Shown: in pieces, positions 1 to 5,576 of the stretch
How the letters are laid out: every line of letters begins with the position of its first letter
How positions within the stretch are numbered: the stretch's first letter is position 1
DNA from: DATLFI01 sp035524895
GTDB taxonomy: Bacteria; Acidobacteriota; Thermoanaerobaculia; Multivoradales; Multivoraceae
Direction: 5' to 3'
Assembly (NCBI GenBank): GCA_035524895.1
Contig: DATLFI010000324.1
Span: 1-7,519, forward strand
DNA length: 7,519 nucleotides
Made by a program: the position numbers and the translations under genes
The notes under the pieces: generated by a model
Database searches by the model: none
Told to the model about the DNA's origin: nothing
Seen by the model: only the letters and a program-made list of their open reading frames with translations

Positions 1-114
1 TTCAACCTTGACCTCGTCCATGAGCCAGGCGCAGGCTTCTCGCAGGCGGGTCTCCCGTCGCAAGTCGTAGAGCTTCAAGAGCAGCTCGGCTTGGGCATGG
101 GTTGCTCTCCCCAC
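1..114 (-). CDS. Conserved hypothetical protein, N-terminal 38 residues (runs off left edge)
   Basis: A minus-strand reading frame is open from a GTG at 114-112 to the window edge. It encodes a helical, charged N-terminus containing the stretch AELLLKLYDLRRETRLREA followed by CAWLMDEVKVE. I recall similar openings (LLLKLYDLRRE..LR.AR.W) in small uncharacterised bacterial proteins, but I cannot name a function or domain. The start is set by a very strong Shine-Dalgarno, AGGAGGAAGGAG at 122-133, 7 bases before the GTG. The competing frame, which reads through 75-731, has no such signal and gives low-complexity Arg/Pro-rich protein, so I reject it. The rest of the gene lies outside the window. 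Confidence rests on the ribosome binding site and the natural-looking composition. Confidence 0.68.
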   Translation of the reverse strand, partial: MGRATHAQAELLLKLYDLRRETRLREACAWLMDEVKVE

Positions 115-121
115 GGATCCG

Positions 122-133
122 CTCCTTCCTCCT
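122..133 (-). promoter_or_regulatory. Strong Shine-Dalgarno of the left-edge gene
   Basis: On the minus strand this reads AGGAGGAAGGAG, then 7 bases, then GTG at 114-112. It decides the start of the truncated left-edge gene. Confidence 0.7.
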
Positions 134-159
134 CGGCGGGCCAACGAGACGGCGCTGGT

Positions 160-336
160 TCAGATCGAGAGTCTACGACCGTCTCGAGAGGGACAAAGGA
201 CAGGGTATTCCATTCGGGAAGAGGTGGTGGAAGCGCGCGAGGGGAGGGCCGCGCACCGAGGATCGGCGCGCAGCGGCTCGAAGTCGCTGTCGTGCTCGAT
301 CCACTCCTTGTAGCCGAAGCCGTTGTCCGCGGTTTC
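160..336 (-). pseudogene. Decayed C-terminal fragment of a TPR-containing protein
   Basis: Translated on the minus strand, 336-256 gives ETADNGFGYKEW followed by IEHDSDFEPLRADPR. This closely resembles the C-terminal end of TPR proteins and Ser/Thr kinase-TPR fusions, in which the last repeat ends like 'A.DNGF.Y.EWIE.D.DL.PLR.DPRF.ALL'. Upstream of 336 the same frame becomes Pro/Arg-rich and shows no further TPR. After DPR it reads CAALPSRAS and stops at 162-160. The neighbouring frame reads LARFHHLFP just after this point, so a single-base loss near 245-250 would restore a natural end (AAL.LARF). With no start and no upstream repeats, this is a remnant. It fills most of the 341-base interval between the left-edge gene and the lipoprotein. 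Confidence 0.5.
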
Positions 337-444
337 GCGACTCGTGGAGCCGGCCGCGCACGCGGCTCGGGGCGGGGGCCGACCCCGGGCTGTCGCTGCG
401 CCCGATCTCGGGGTAACCTCGCCCGTCTACTTGCCACTCGGTTC

Positions 445-450
445 AGGAGG
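445..450 (+). promoter_or_regulatory. Shine-Dalgarno that selects a TTG start
   Basis: AGGAGG is followed 5 bases later by TTG at 456. An in-frame GTG at 450 overlaps the motif itself and so is too close to be used. The TTG start also gives a cleaner lipoprotein signal (Met-Arg, then the hydrophobic core). Confidence 0.6.
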
Positions 451-455
451 TGGGT

Positions 456-1058
456 TTGAGGCTGGTCTTTCTGGGCGTGGCCCTGTTGGGTTGCCTCAAC
501 TCTCCGTCCGGGGGACCGCCCCCGGAGGCGCCGGTGATCGGAGCCGCTGATGCGCGCAAGACCGCGACGGAGCCGCGCGTGCTCGAGGCGGCCCTCGGCG
601 TACCGTTCGAGCTCCGGCTCGGCGACTCGGCGCGCCTCGCGTCGACCCGGCTCGAGCTGCGCTTCGACGCGGTCGTCGAGGACTCCCGCTGTCCGGCGGA
701 TGTCACCTGCGTCTGGGCGGGGAACGCCCACTTGCGCCTCACCGCCTCACTGTCGGGCACGCCGACCGTGCTCGACCTCCACACCCACGGCGGCGCGTCC
801 TATCCTCGCCAGGCGTGTGTCGGCCGACGCGGTGAGGGCAGCGATGACGCCTTCACGATGTCCCTCCTCTCGGCGCATCCGGAGCCCAGCGCGGGCAAGC
901 GGCCGGAGCGTGAGCGGCAGTCGCGCCGGGCGCTACAGGAGGAGCCGCGGACCACGGAAGACGACGAGGCGCAGGGGCCGCGCGAGCACGACGAGGAGAG
1001 CGACCATGAGGGCGGCTCTCGGGCCCGGCTGACGGTGTCGGCCGGTTGTCGGAGCTGA
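456..1058 (+). CDS. Small outer-surface lipoprotein of unknown function, CPxDVxCVW motif
   Basis: From the TTG at 456 the protein has 200 residues. It opens with a textbook lipoprotein signal, MRLVFLGVALLGC, with the lipidated Cys at residue 13, so it should be exported and lipid-anchored. The core, about residues 50-110, reads FELRLGDSARL, then a strand, then EDSRCPADVTCVWAGNA (Cys79, Cys85). That Cys-pair motif recurs in small secreted proteins from many environmental bacteria. Function is unknown; the cysteines probably form a disulfide. Family members usually continue with a strand like 'Y.V.L..L.PYP..G.PI....Y.ATL' and stop; here FTMSLLSAHPEPSAG (133-147) matches that part. The remaining 50 residues are instead highly charged and low-complexity (Arg then Asp/Glu/His-rich), suggesting a frameshift or replaced end. 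The stop is 49 bases before the protease start, so the two may share a transcript. Confidence 0.72.
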   Translation: MRLVFLGVALLGCLNSPSGGPPPEAPVIGAADARKTATEPRVLEAALGVPFELRLGDSARLASTRLELRFDAVVEDSRCPADVTCVWAGNAHLRLTASLSGTPTVLDLHTHGGASYPRQACVGRRGEGSDDAFTMSLLSAHPEPSAGKRPERERQSRRALQEEPRTTEDDEAQGPREHDEESDHEGGSRARLTVSAGCRS

Positions 1059-1086
1059 CCCTTGGAGCTCATGGTCGGAAGCGCGA

Positions 1087-1097
1087 GGAAAGAAGGG
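1087..1097 (+). promoter_or_regulatory. Ribosome binding site of the M4 protease
   Basis: Purine-rich GGAAAGAAGGG ends 10 bases before ATG 1108. An in-frame TGA at 1102-1104 rules out any earlier start. Confidence 0.55.
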
Positions 1098-1107
1098 TAA
1101 GTGACCG

Positions 1108-4100
1108 ATGTCGACGAACCGCCGCACCGAATCGAGACCGTTCCCCCGGCGCTTCCGTCTGCTGATCCGGTCGGGTCTGCTGCTCAGTGCTCTCGGTGCC
1201 CTCGTGACAGCACCGGCGGACGCCCAGCGACCGGAGGTCGAGCCGGCGCTGCGCGAGATGGAGCGACAGGCAGGCGGACCCGTGCTCTCGATGGTATCGC
1301 CGGTCACCGGGCTCGCCACTTGGGTCTCGGTGCCGCCGGAGCGGGCGATCCCCGTGAGCGGCGCGCTGCTCGCCGGCGCACCCGCCGAGGAGCGGGCACG
1401 CGCGTTCCTGCGCACGTTCGGCGCCGCCTTCGGGATCGAGGCGCACGACCAGCTCGAGGTCCGCCGGTCGAGCGGACCCGACCGCGTGGGGATGGAGCAC
1501 GTACGCTTCGAGCAGGTGGTGCAGGGGGTGGCGGTCACCGGCGGCGAGCTGAGCGTGCACCTGCGCGACGGCGCGGTGGTGGCGGTCAATGCCCGCACGC
1601 TGCCCGACCTCGCCGGGTTCGATGTGCACCCCTCCCTGTCGGCCCCGGAGGCCACGGAGCGGGTCGAGGCGTTGCTGCCACGTCTCGGTCTCGGCGCCGC
1701 GACCCGGATCGGGGAGCCGGCGCTGCGCGTGCTCGACCGCGGGCTGCTCGAGGCCCGAAAGGCGCGTACCGACCTGGCCTGGTTCGTCGAGATCACCGGC
1801 CCTGCGGTGCGCCAGTACGTGTGGATCGACGCCCACAGCGGTGCACTGCTGCTCAGCTTCAGCCAGCTTCCGCACGCCCGAAACCGCCTGGTCTACGACG
1901 CCAACGACAGCTTCACGCTGCCCGGGACGCTGGTGCGCTCGGAGGGAGGGGTTGCCACCGGCGACGCAGACGCCGACCTGGCCTACGACTTCTCGGGCGA
2001 CACCTACGACTACTTCCTCGGCACCCACGGGCGGGACAGCTACGACGACGGCGGCGCCACGCTGCATTCCACCGTCCACTTCTGCCCGGAGACCTTCTCG
2101 GGCAGCGGCATCCCCGACTGTCCCTTCCTGAACGCCTTCTGGAACGGCAATCAAATGGTCTACGGCGAAGGCTTCTCGGCGGCCGACGACGTCGTCGCCC
2201 ACGAGCTCACCCACGCGGTCACCGACCACTCGGCGCGGCTCTTCTACTACATGCAGTCGGGCGCGCTCAACGAGGCGTTCTCGGACATCTTCGGCGAGAC
2301 CGTCGACCTGCTCAACGGCGCCGGCAACGACGACCCCTCGGTGCGCTGGCAGATCGGCGAGGACGTCCCGGTCTTCGGCGCCTTTCGCGACATGATGGAC
2401 CCCACCGTCTTCGGCGATCCGGGCAAGATGACCGACGCCGAATTCGTGTGCGAGACGCCCGGCGGCGACGGCGGCGGCCTGCACAGCAACTCGGGGGTGC
2501 CCAACCACGCCTACGCCCTGATGGTCGACGGCGGCACCTACAACGGCCGCACGGTCACCGGCATCGGTCTGGACAAGGCGGGGCGCATCCACTACCGCGC
2601 GCTCACCGAGTACCTGCTCAGCGCCTCCGACTTCCTCGATCACGACCAGGCGCTGCGCCAGTCGTGCAGCGACCTGGTGGGCACCGACGGCATCACCATC
2701 GGCGACTGCGCGCAGGTCGGCGCCGCTCTCGACGCCGTCGAGATGTCGCATCCCTGGCCCTGCCTGTTGCGCAACGCGAGCGAGCCGCTGCTGTGCCCGA
2801 ACGGCGGCGTGCCAAGCGATCTGTTCGTCGACGACTTCGAGACCGTGTCGTCGGGCAACTGGAACCTCGACGTGATCGCGGGCGTCGATCACTGGGGCGG
2901 CGGCGAGGGCGACGACGGCCTCTACTGGCAGGACTTCGCGACCAGTGGCATCTACCACCTGTGGGGATTCAACTTCGACTCCGCGGGCGACACCGCGGTG
3001 GTAATGACCTCGGGCGTGGCGCTGCCGGCGAACGCGCGCGCGCAGTTCCGGCACTCCTTCGGCTTCGAGGAGGACTCCTCCGGGTTCTACGATGGCGGGG
3101 TGGTGGAGTACAGCACCGGCGGCGGCACGAGCTGGACCGACGCCGGAAACCTGATGGTCGCGGGCGCGCGCTACGGCGGCAACCTGGCTGGCAGCACACC
3201 GCTCGGGACCGCGCCCGCGTTCGTCGGGGACAGCCACGGTTACACCGCCACCCAGCTCGACCTCTCGAGCCTCGCCGGACAGACGGTGCGGCTGCGCTTC
3301 CGCATGGCCACCGACGCCGCGGTGTCCGGTTCGAGCGCCGACTACGGATGGTTCGTGGACGACGTGCGCGTGTACTCGTGCAGCGGCGCGACCGTGCTCC
3401 ACGACCACACCGACTCGCCGGTCGCCTACGGAATCACCAGTCAGAAGTTCGAGCCCGTGAACGAGGCCTTCACCAATATGGCGGCGGCCGACTTCAGCTC
3501 GGGCTCGCCGTCGCGGCTGGGCGGCGCCACCGTGCCGGGCATCTACTCGGCCGGCGCCGCTGCCGCCGGCCGCGTCAACGTGCTGGTGACCGCCGACGCA
3601 GGCGGGTTTCCGGGCGCCGAGCTCTGCTCCTACCAGGGCTTGCGTGCAGGCGTTCACTTCTCGGACACCGCGGGTACCTTCGCGATCGAGCTGCCCTCGC
3701 CCTGCTGCCTGCCCGCCGGCACCCACTGGCTCGGCGTGCAGGCCGACCAGAGTGCTGGCGAGTCCGGGCAGTGGTTCTGGCTGCAGCGCACGGTGGCGTC
3801 GGGCGCCGTGTTCGCCTGGCGCAACCCGGGGGATGGGTTCGCGACCGGGTGCGTCGACTGGTCGTCGGGTCCGACCTGCCTCGCTCCCGACGCCCACCCC
3901 GATCTCCGCTTCCTACTCTGGGAGGCGCCCAGCCCGGCGGTTCCGGCCACCCTCGACCTGGTCGCCCAGGTGCTCGACCAGCGGCTGCTCTACGAGGCCA
4001 CCGGCGCGATCACGGCCGAGGACGTGCGGATCGAGCCCCCGGCCGAGGTCACCTTGCGCGGCGGCTCGGTGGCCTTTGGCTCGGGGTTCGGAGTGGCCAC

Positions 4101-4149
4101 GGGCGCGAGCCTGAGGGTGAGCACCGGCTCGCCAACAGGCTGCCCCTGA
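1108..4149 (+). CDS. Secreted M4 (thermolysin-like) zinc metalloprotease with C-terminal accessory domains
   Basis: A 1013-residue exported endopeptidase. Residues 1-39 form a signal peptide with an Arg-rich start, a hydrophobic core LLLSALGALV and an ADA|Q cleavage site. A propeptide with an FTP-like segment follows (VRFEQVVQGVAVTGGELSVH, 132-151). The M4 catalytic domain spans about 258-555. HELTH supplies zinc ligands His365 and His369 and the catalytic base Glu366; GALNEAFSD supplies zinc ligand Glu389. Tyr380 and His459 (GLHSNSGVPNHA) match thermolysin Tyr157 and His231, so it should be active. Next come a beta-sandwich (about 570-758, FVDDFE...WFVDDVRVYSC) like those C-terminal to immune-inhibitor-A or MAM-type secreted proteins, and a Cys-containing module (about 760-940). 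The last ~70 residues have short Gly-rich strand repeats (VTLRGGSVAFGSGFGV) and end Gly-Cys-Pro. I recall this as NCBI's GCX_COOH (3-coathanger stack) tail, a putative sorting signal. Role inferred: extracellular protein degradation. Confidence 0.95.
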   Translation: MSTNRRTESRPFPRRFRLLIRSGLLLSALGALVTAPADAQRPEVEPALREMERQAGGPVLSMVSPVTGLATWVSVPPERAIPVSGALLAGAPAEERARAFLRTFGAAFGIEAHDQLEVRRSSGPDRVGMEHVRFEQVVQGVAVTGGELSVHLRDGAVVAVNARTLPDLAGFDVHPSLSAPEATERVEALLPRLGLGAATRIGEPALRVLDRGLLEARKARTDLAWFVEITGPAVRQYVWIDAHSGALLLSFSQLPHARNRLVYDANDSFTLPGTLVRSEGGVATGDADADLAYDFSGDTYDYFLGTHGRDSYDDGGATLHSTVHFCPETFSGSGIPDCPFLNAFWNGNQMVYGEGFSAADDVVAHELTHAVTDHSARLFYYMQSGALNEAFSDIFGETVDLLNGAGNDDPSVRWQIGEDVPVFGAFRDMMDPTVFGDPGKMTDAEFVCETPGGDGGGLHSNSGVPNHAYALMVDGGTYNGRTVTGIGLDKAGRIHYRALTEYLLSASDFLDHDQALRQSCSDLVGTDGITIGDCAQVGAALDAVEMSHPWPCLLRNASEPLLCPNGGVPSDLFVDDFETVSSGNWNLDVIAGVDHWGGGEGDDGLYWQDFATSGIYHLWGFNFDSAGDTAVVMTSGVALPANARAQFRHSFGFEEDSSGFYDGGVVEYSTGGGTSWTDAGNLMVAGARYGGNLAGSTPLGTAPAFVGDSHGYTATQLDLSSLAGQTVRLRFRMATDAAVSGSSADYGWFVDDVRVYSCSGATVLHDHTDSPVAYGITSQKFEPVNEAFTNMAAADFSSGSPSRLGGATVPGIYSAGAAAAGRVNVLVTADAGGFPGAELCSYQGLRAGVHFSDTAGTFAIELPSPCCLPAGTHWLGVQADQSAGESGQWFWLQRTVASGAVFAWRNPGDGFATGCVDWSSGPTCLAPDAHPDLRFLLWEAPSPAVPATLDLVAQVLDQRLLYEATGAITAEDVRIEPPAEVTLRGGSVAFGSGFGVATGASLRVSTGSPTGCP

Positions 4150-4175
4150 GCCCGGCCTGGCCGTGAGACGGCTCA
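4147..4175 (+). terminator. Possible terminator hairpin after the protease
   Basis: TGAGCC at the stop codon (4147-4152) pairs with GGCTCA (4170-4175). Nested inside is the palindrome CGGCCTGGCCG (4153-4163). GTGAG and CTCAC could pair instead. There is no T-run after it, so it is at best a weak or factor-assisted terminator. Confidence 0.3.
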
Positions 4176-4239
4176 CCGGCAGGAGCAGCTGCCCGACTCG
4201 GACGGCCACGCGTTGCGTTCCTCTGACACCTCTGCGCCG

Positions 4240-4450
4240 CCGCCTCTGGGGCACGCGCCACGACGCCGTTGATGCGCAGTGTGAGCTTGGTCGAGGGGCG
4301 CAGCAGTAGCCTGCGCCCGATCGTGCGCAGAGTGACCTCGGCCGGGCACCAGCCGGCCTCGTCGGGCGGAGTCCACCGCAGCGGGTATCCCACGATGTAG
4401 AGAGAGACGCAATCCGTCGGCGAACGTGCGCAATCCGCCGCTCTCCGCAA
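4240..4450 (-). pseudogene. Protein-like minus-strand stretch, possible gene remnant (unrecognised)
   Basis: Most of the 350-base gap between the protease and the next operon has no plus-strand gene. On the minus strand, an open frame from a TTG at 4450 reads DCVSLYIVGYPLRWTPP, DEAGWCPAEVTLRTIG, then RRLLLRPSTKLTLRINGVVARA. Its mixed hydrophobic and aromatic composition is unlike the Arg/Pro-rich shadow frames elsewhere. Beyond about 4240 the frame becomes repetitive and then runs antisense into the protease's 3' end, ending at 4049. I see no Shine-Dalgarno before the TTG and do not recognise a family. It could be the remnant of a decayed gene, a small orphan gene, or chance. Confidence 0.22.
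4408..4440 (+). repeat. Direct repeat pair, 21-bp phased, upstream of the MNT-HEPN operon
   Basis: CGCAATCCGTCG at 4408-4419 and CGCAATCCGCCG at 4429-4440 match at 11 of 12 bases. They are 21 bases apart start to start, about two helical turns, a spacing suited to a dimeric or tetrameric repressor. The pair lies 60-92 bases upstream of the first start codon of the operon. Confidence 0.5.
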
Positions 4451-4457
4451 CTCTCCG
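4441..4457 (+). repeat. Direct repeat pair CTCTCCG, 10-bp phased
   Basis: CTCTCCG occurs at 4441-4447 and 4451-4457, one helical turn apart. It abuts the repeat pair before it and overlaps the tandem repeat after it. Confidence 0.4.
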
Positions 4458-4485
4458 ACACCAGTTCGGCCGACACCGGTTCGGC
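4456..4485 (+). repeat. 15-bp tandem repeat just before the operon's ribosome binding site
   Basis: CGACACCAGTTCGGC (4456-4470) is immediately followed by CGACACCGGTTCGGC (4471-4485), with one mismatch in 15. The second copy touches the Shine-Dalgarno at 4486. A regulator or an RNA structure here could control translation of the whole operon. Confidence 0.6.
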
Positions 4486-4495
4486 AAAAGGAGGT
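4486..4495 (+). promoter_or_regulatory. Perfect Shine-Dalgarno AAAAGGAGGT
   Basis: AGGAGG ends 5 bases before GTG 4500. It is the strongest ribosome binding site in the plus-strand half of the window. It serves the 47-codon ORF, not the nucleotidyltransferase 145 bases downstream, which has only a poor site of its own. Confidence 0.6.
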
Positions 4496-4499
4496 CAGC

Positions 4500-4643
4500 G
4501 TGGTGGTGCTCGCCGCCGTCGGCGTCGACGCCGTACTCCGGGGCTATCGGGTGTCAGAGACGGCCGGCCGGGGCTCTCTCGGTCGACGTGTCTGGCGGGA
4601 GGGACCCCGGCTCGCCGGGTCTTCGGTAGCATCACGAGAATGA
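4500..4643 (+). CDS. Small 47-residue ORF coupled to the MNT-HEPN genes
   Basis: A GTG at 4500 (followed by two more GTG codons) opens a 47-codon frame. It begins VVVLAAVGVDAVLRGYRVSE, becomes Arg/Gly/Ser-rich, and ends at TGA 4641-4643. That stop overlaps the nucleotidyltransferase ATG (4640) as ATGA, the classic layout for translational coupling. The Shine-Dalgarno is ideal. I recognise no domain: there is no helix-turn-helix, and the N-terminal hydrophobic stretch is too short for a confident membrane segment. It may be a real small protein, for example a third component or regulator, or a leader peptide whose translation feeds ribosomes to the next gene. It may also be fortuitous if the downstream gene uses its own promoter. 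Confidence 0.42.
   Translation: MVVLAAVGVDAVLRGYRVSETAGRGSLGRRVWREGPRLAGSSVASRE
4627..4632 (+). promoter_or_regulatory. Possible -10 element for a leaderless nucleotidyltransferase transcript
   Basis: TAGCAT (TANNNT form) lies 7 bases before ATG 4640, where a leaderless transcript would start. There is no recognisable -35 box. It is an alternative to translational coupling from the upstream small ORF. Confidence 0.25.
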
Positions 4644-5002
4644 CCGTCACGCCGCACGACCTCGCCGAGACGCTGCGCCGTCGCTACCGAAGGCTCGCCG
4701 TCGAAGAGGATCAGGAGCGAGCCAGGATCCACCGGGTACTGGTCTCGGCGGTCGAGGCGCTGGACCGCGAGCTGCGCGGCGCGCGGTTGTGGCTGATCGG
4801 CTCCCTGGCGCACGGCGGATGGGGCGTGCGCTCGGACCTGGACCTGGTGGTGCAGGGCCTCGATCGGCGCCGCGAGCTGGCCTTGTGGCGGGCGCTCAGC
4901 GAAAGACTGGGAGTGCCGGTGGACCTGATGCGGCTCGAAGACCTGCCCGCGACCTTCCAGGCACGCGTCCGTGCCGAGGGGAAGCTCCTCCATGAGCCCT
5001 GA
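4640..5002 (+). CDS. mntA: MntA-type nucleotidyltransferase antitoxin (MNT domain)
   Basis: A 120-residue minimal nucleotidyltransferase. The family signature GS-X10-DxD is intact: Gly54-Ser55, then Asp66 and Asp68 in RSDLDLVVQGL. The third metal-binding acid is probably Asp95 in VPVDLMRLEDLP. An N-terminal helix (about 1-45) precedes the fold. Well-studied MntA proteins neutralise their HEPN partner by transferring AMP from ATP to a tyrosine in the toxin's active-site motif; intact catalytic residues here make that mode plausible. The ATG overlaps the stop of the upstream small ORF, and the 3' end overlaps the HepT gene by 11 bases, so the two proteins should be made together. There is no good Shine-Dalgarno before 4640, which favours coupled translation or a leaderless message. 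Cytoplasmic. Other NTases, such as kanamycin-type enzymes, are larger. Confidence 0.88.
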   Translation: MTVTPHDLAETLRRRYRRLAVEEDQERARIHRVLVSAVEALDRELRGARLWLIGSLAHGGWGVRSDLDLVVQGLDRRRELALWRALSERLGVPVDLMRLEDLPATFQARVRAEGKLLHEP

Positions 5003-5507
5003 GGAACGGCGCAGTGTGGCGGCGCTCGCGCGCCTGCGGCAGGAGATCGGCGCCGATCGTGCGCTGGTCGCGCGCTGTCACGACGAGTTGCTCGGCTTGC
5101 AAGCGGAGGCGGCGTTGCCGTCGGATCGATCCCGTCTCGTTCACTTGGCCGCGCTGGTGCATGCCTACTCCACGGGCATCGAAACGCTGCTCGAACGTGT
5201 GCTACGGCAGCTCGACGGCGACCTGCCCGCCGGTGAACGCTGGCGCGAATCGCTCCTGGTGCAGGCTGAGGCGGAGATCCCCGGCGTGAGGCCGGCAATC
5301 CTCGATGGCGGCCTCCGCCAAGAGCTCGACGCGCTGCGCCGATTCCGGCACTTCTTCCGGCATGCGTACGGCCTCGACCTCGACGCGGCACTGGTGCATG
5401 AGGAGGCGAGCCGGCTGCGGGACGTCCAGGACCCACTCTCGAAGGCGCTCGACCGCTTCGACGACTTCCTCCGGCGCAGCATGGAGGATCTCGCCGGCGA
5501 CCGGTAA
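4992..5507 (+). CDS. hepT: HepT-type HEPN ribonuclease toxin
   Basis: A 171-residue, mostly helical protein. The HEPN active-site motif is RHFFRHAYG: Arg119-X4-His124-Ala-Tyr126, the full R-X4-H-X-Y form. Arg and His are the ribonuclease residues, and Tyr is the residue AMPylated by MntA in characterised systems. Helical segments at about 8-40 and 45-75 (HAYSTGIETLLERVLRQL) fit the HEPN bundle. It is somewhat longer than commonly described HepT proteins (I recall about 130-150 residues); the extra length lies in the 75-115 region and the C-terminal helix. I chose ATG 4992 over the in-frame GTG 4971 because GAGGGG at 4976-4981 lies 10 bases before the ATG and because it gives a short 11-base overlap with mntA. 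Expected to cleave RNA (tRNA or mRNA) when free, acting as growth arrest or phage defence. Confidence 0.85.
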   Translation: MSPEERRSVAALARLRQEIGADRALVARCHDELLGLQAEAALPSDRSRLVHLAALVHAYSTGIETLLERVLRQLDGDLPAGERWRESLLVQAEAEIPGVRPAILDGGLRQELDALRRFRHFFRHAYGLDLDAALVHEEASRLRDVQDPLSKALDRFDDFLRRSMEDLAGDR

Positions 5508-5526
5508 ACCGCCGCCGAAGAGCGCC

Positions 5527-5576
5527 CTGCATCAGCTGCGGCGCGTCGCGCCGTACGCTGCATGCTGTTGTTGGAC
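5527..5576 (-). other. Truncated integron attC-like recombination site
   Basis: Read on the minus strand it begins with GTCCAAC (5576-5570), matching the attC R'' core RYYYAAC. An arm, CAGCATGCAGC, follows, then a GC-rich centre and the opposite arm GCTGATGC. The arms pair as GCATGCAGC against GCATCAGC (read on the plus strand), leaving one extra G on one side; an extrahelical base of this kind marks the strand IntI recombines. The matching R' box (GTTRRRY) expected next to 5527 is missing; the sequence there reads GGGCGCTC. A related minus-strand reading, NNSMQRTALRAAADAER, is familiar to me from spurious translations of attC sites. So this looks like a cassette end that lost its final core box, ending about 20 bases from the hepT stop. 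Confidence 0.62.

Noticed and set aside
75..731. A 218-residue minus-strand frame across the left intergenic region and lipoprotein
   Set aside because: Arg/Ala/Pro-rich; it overlaps the better-supported lipoprotein, the TPR remnant and the Shine-Dalgarno-led left-edge gene, all in other frames.
940..1014. A 24-codon hydrophobic minus-strand ORF (MVALLVVLARPLRLVVF)
   Set aside because: No Shine-Dalgarno before its ATG, and the hydrophobicity follows from being antisense to an acidic/basic plus-strand tail.
1108..1170. Tat signal (RRFRLL) on the protease
   Set aside because: The twin arginine is followed directly by Phe and does not fit S/T-R-R-x-F-L-K; M4 proteases are normally Sec substrates that bind zinc outside.
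1069..3897. A 942-residue minus-strand open frame opposite the protease
   Set aside because: It is the antisense shadow of the M4 protease: composition is Val/Gly/Arg/His-rich without domains, while the plus strand has a full set of thermolysin motifs.
1101..4166. A 1021-residue plus-strand frame offset from the protease
   Set aside because: Arg/Gly/Pro-rich low-complexity translation typical of an out-of-frame reading in GC-rich coding DNA.
4426..4629. A 67-codon plus-strand ORF overlapping the small coupled ORF
   Set aside because: It starts inside the direct-repeat region without a ribosome binding site and is not in register with the Shine-Dalgarno at 4486-4495, which fits GTG 4500 instead.
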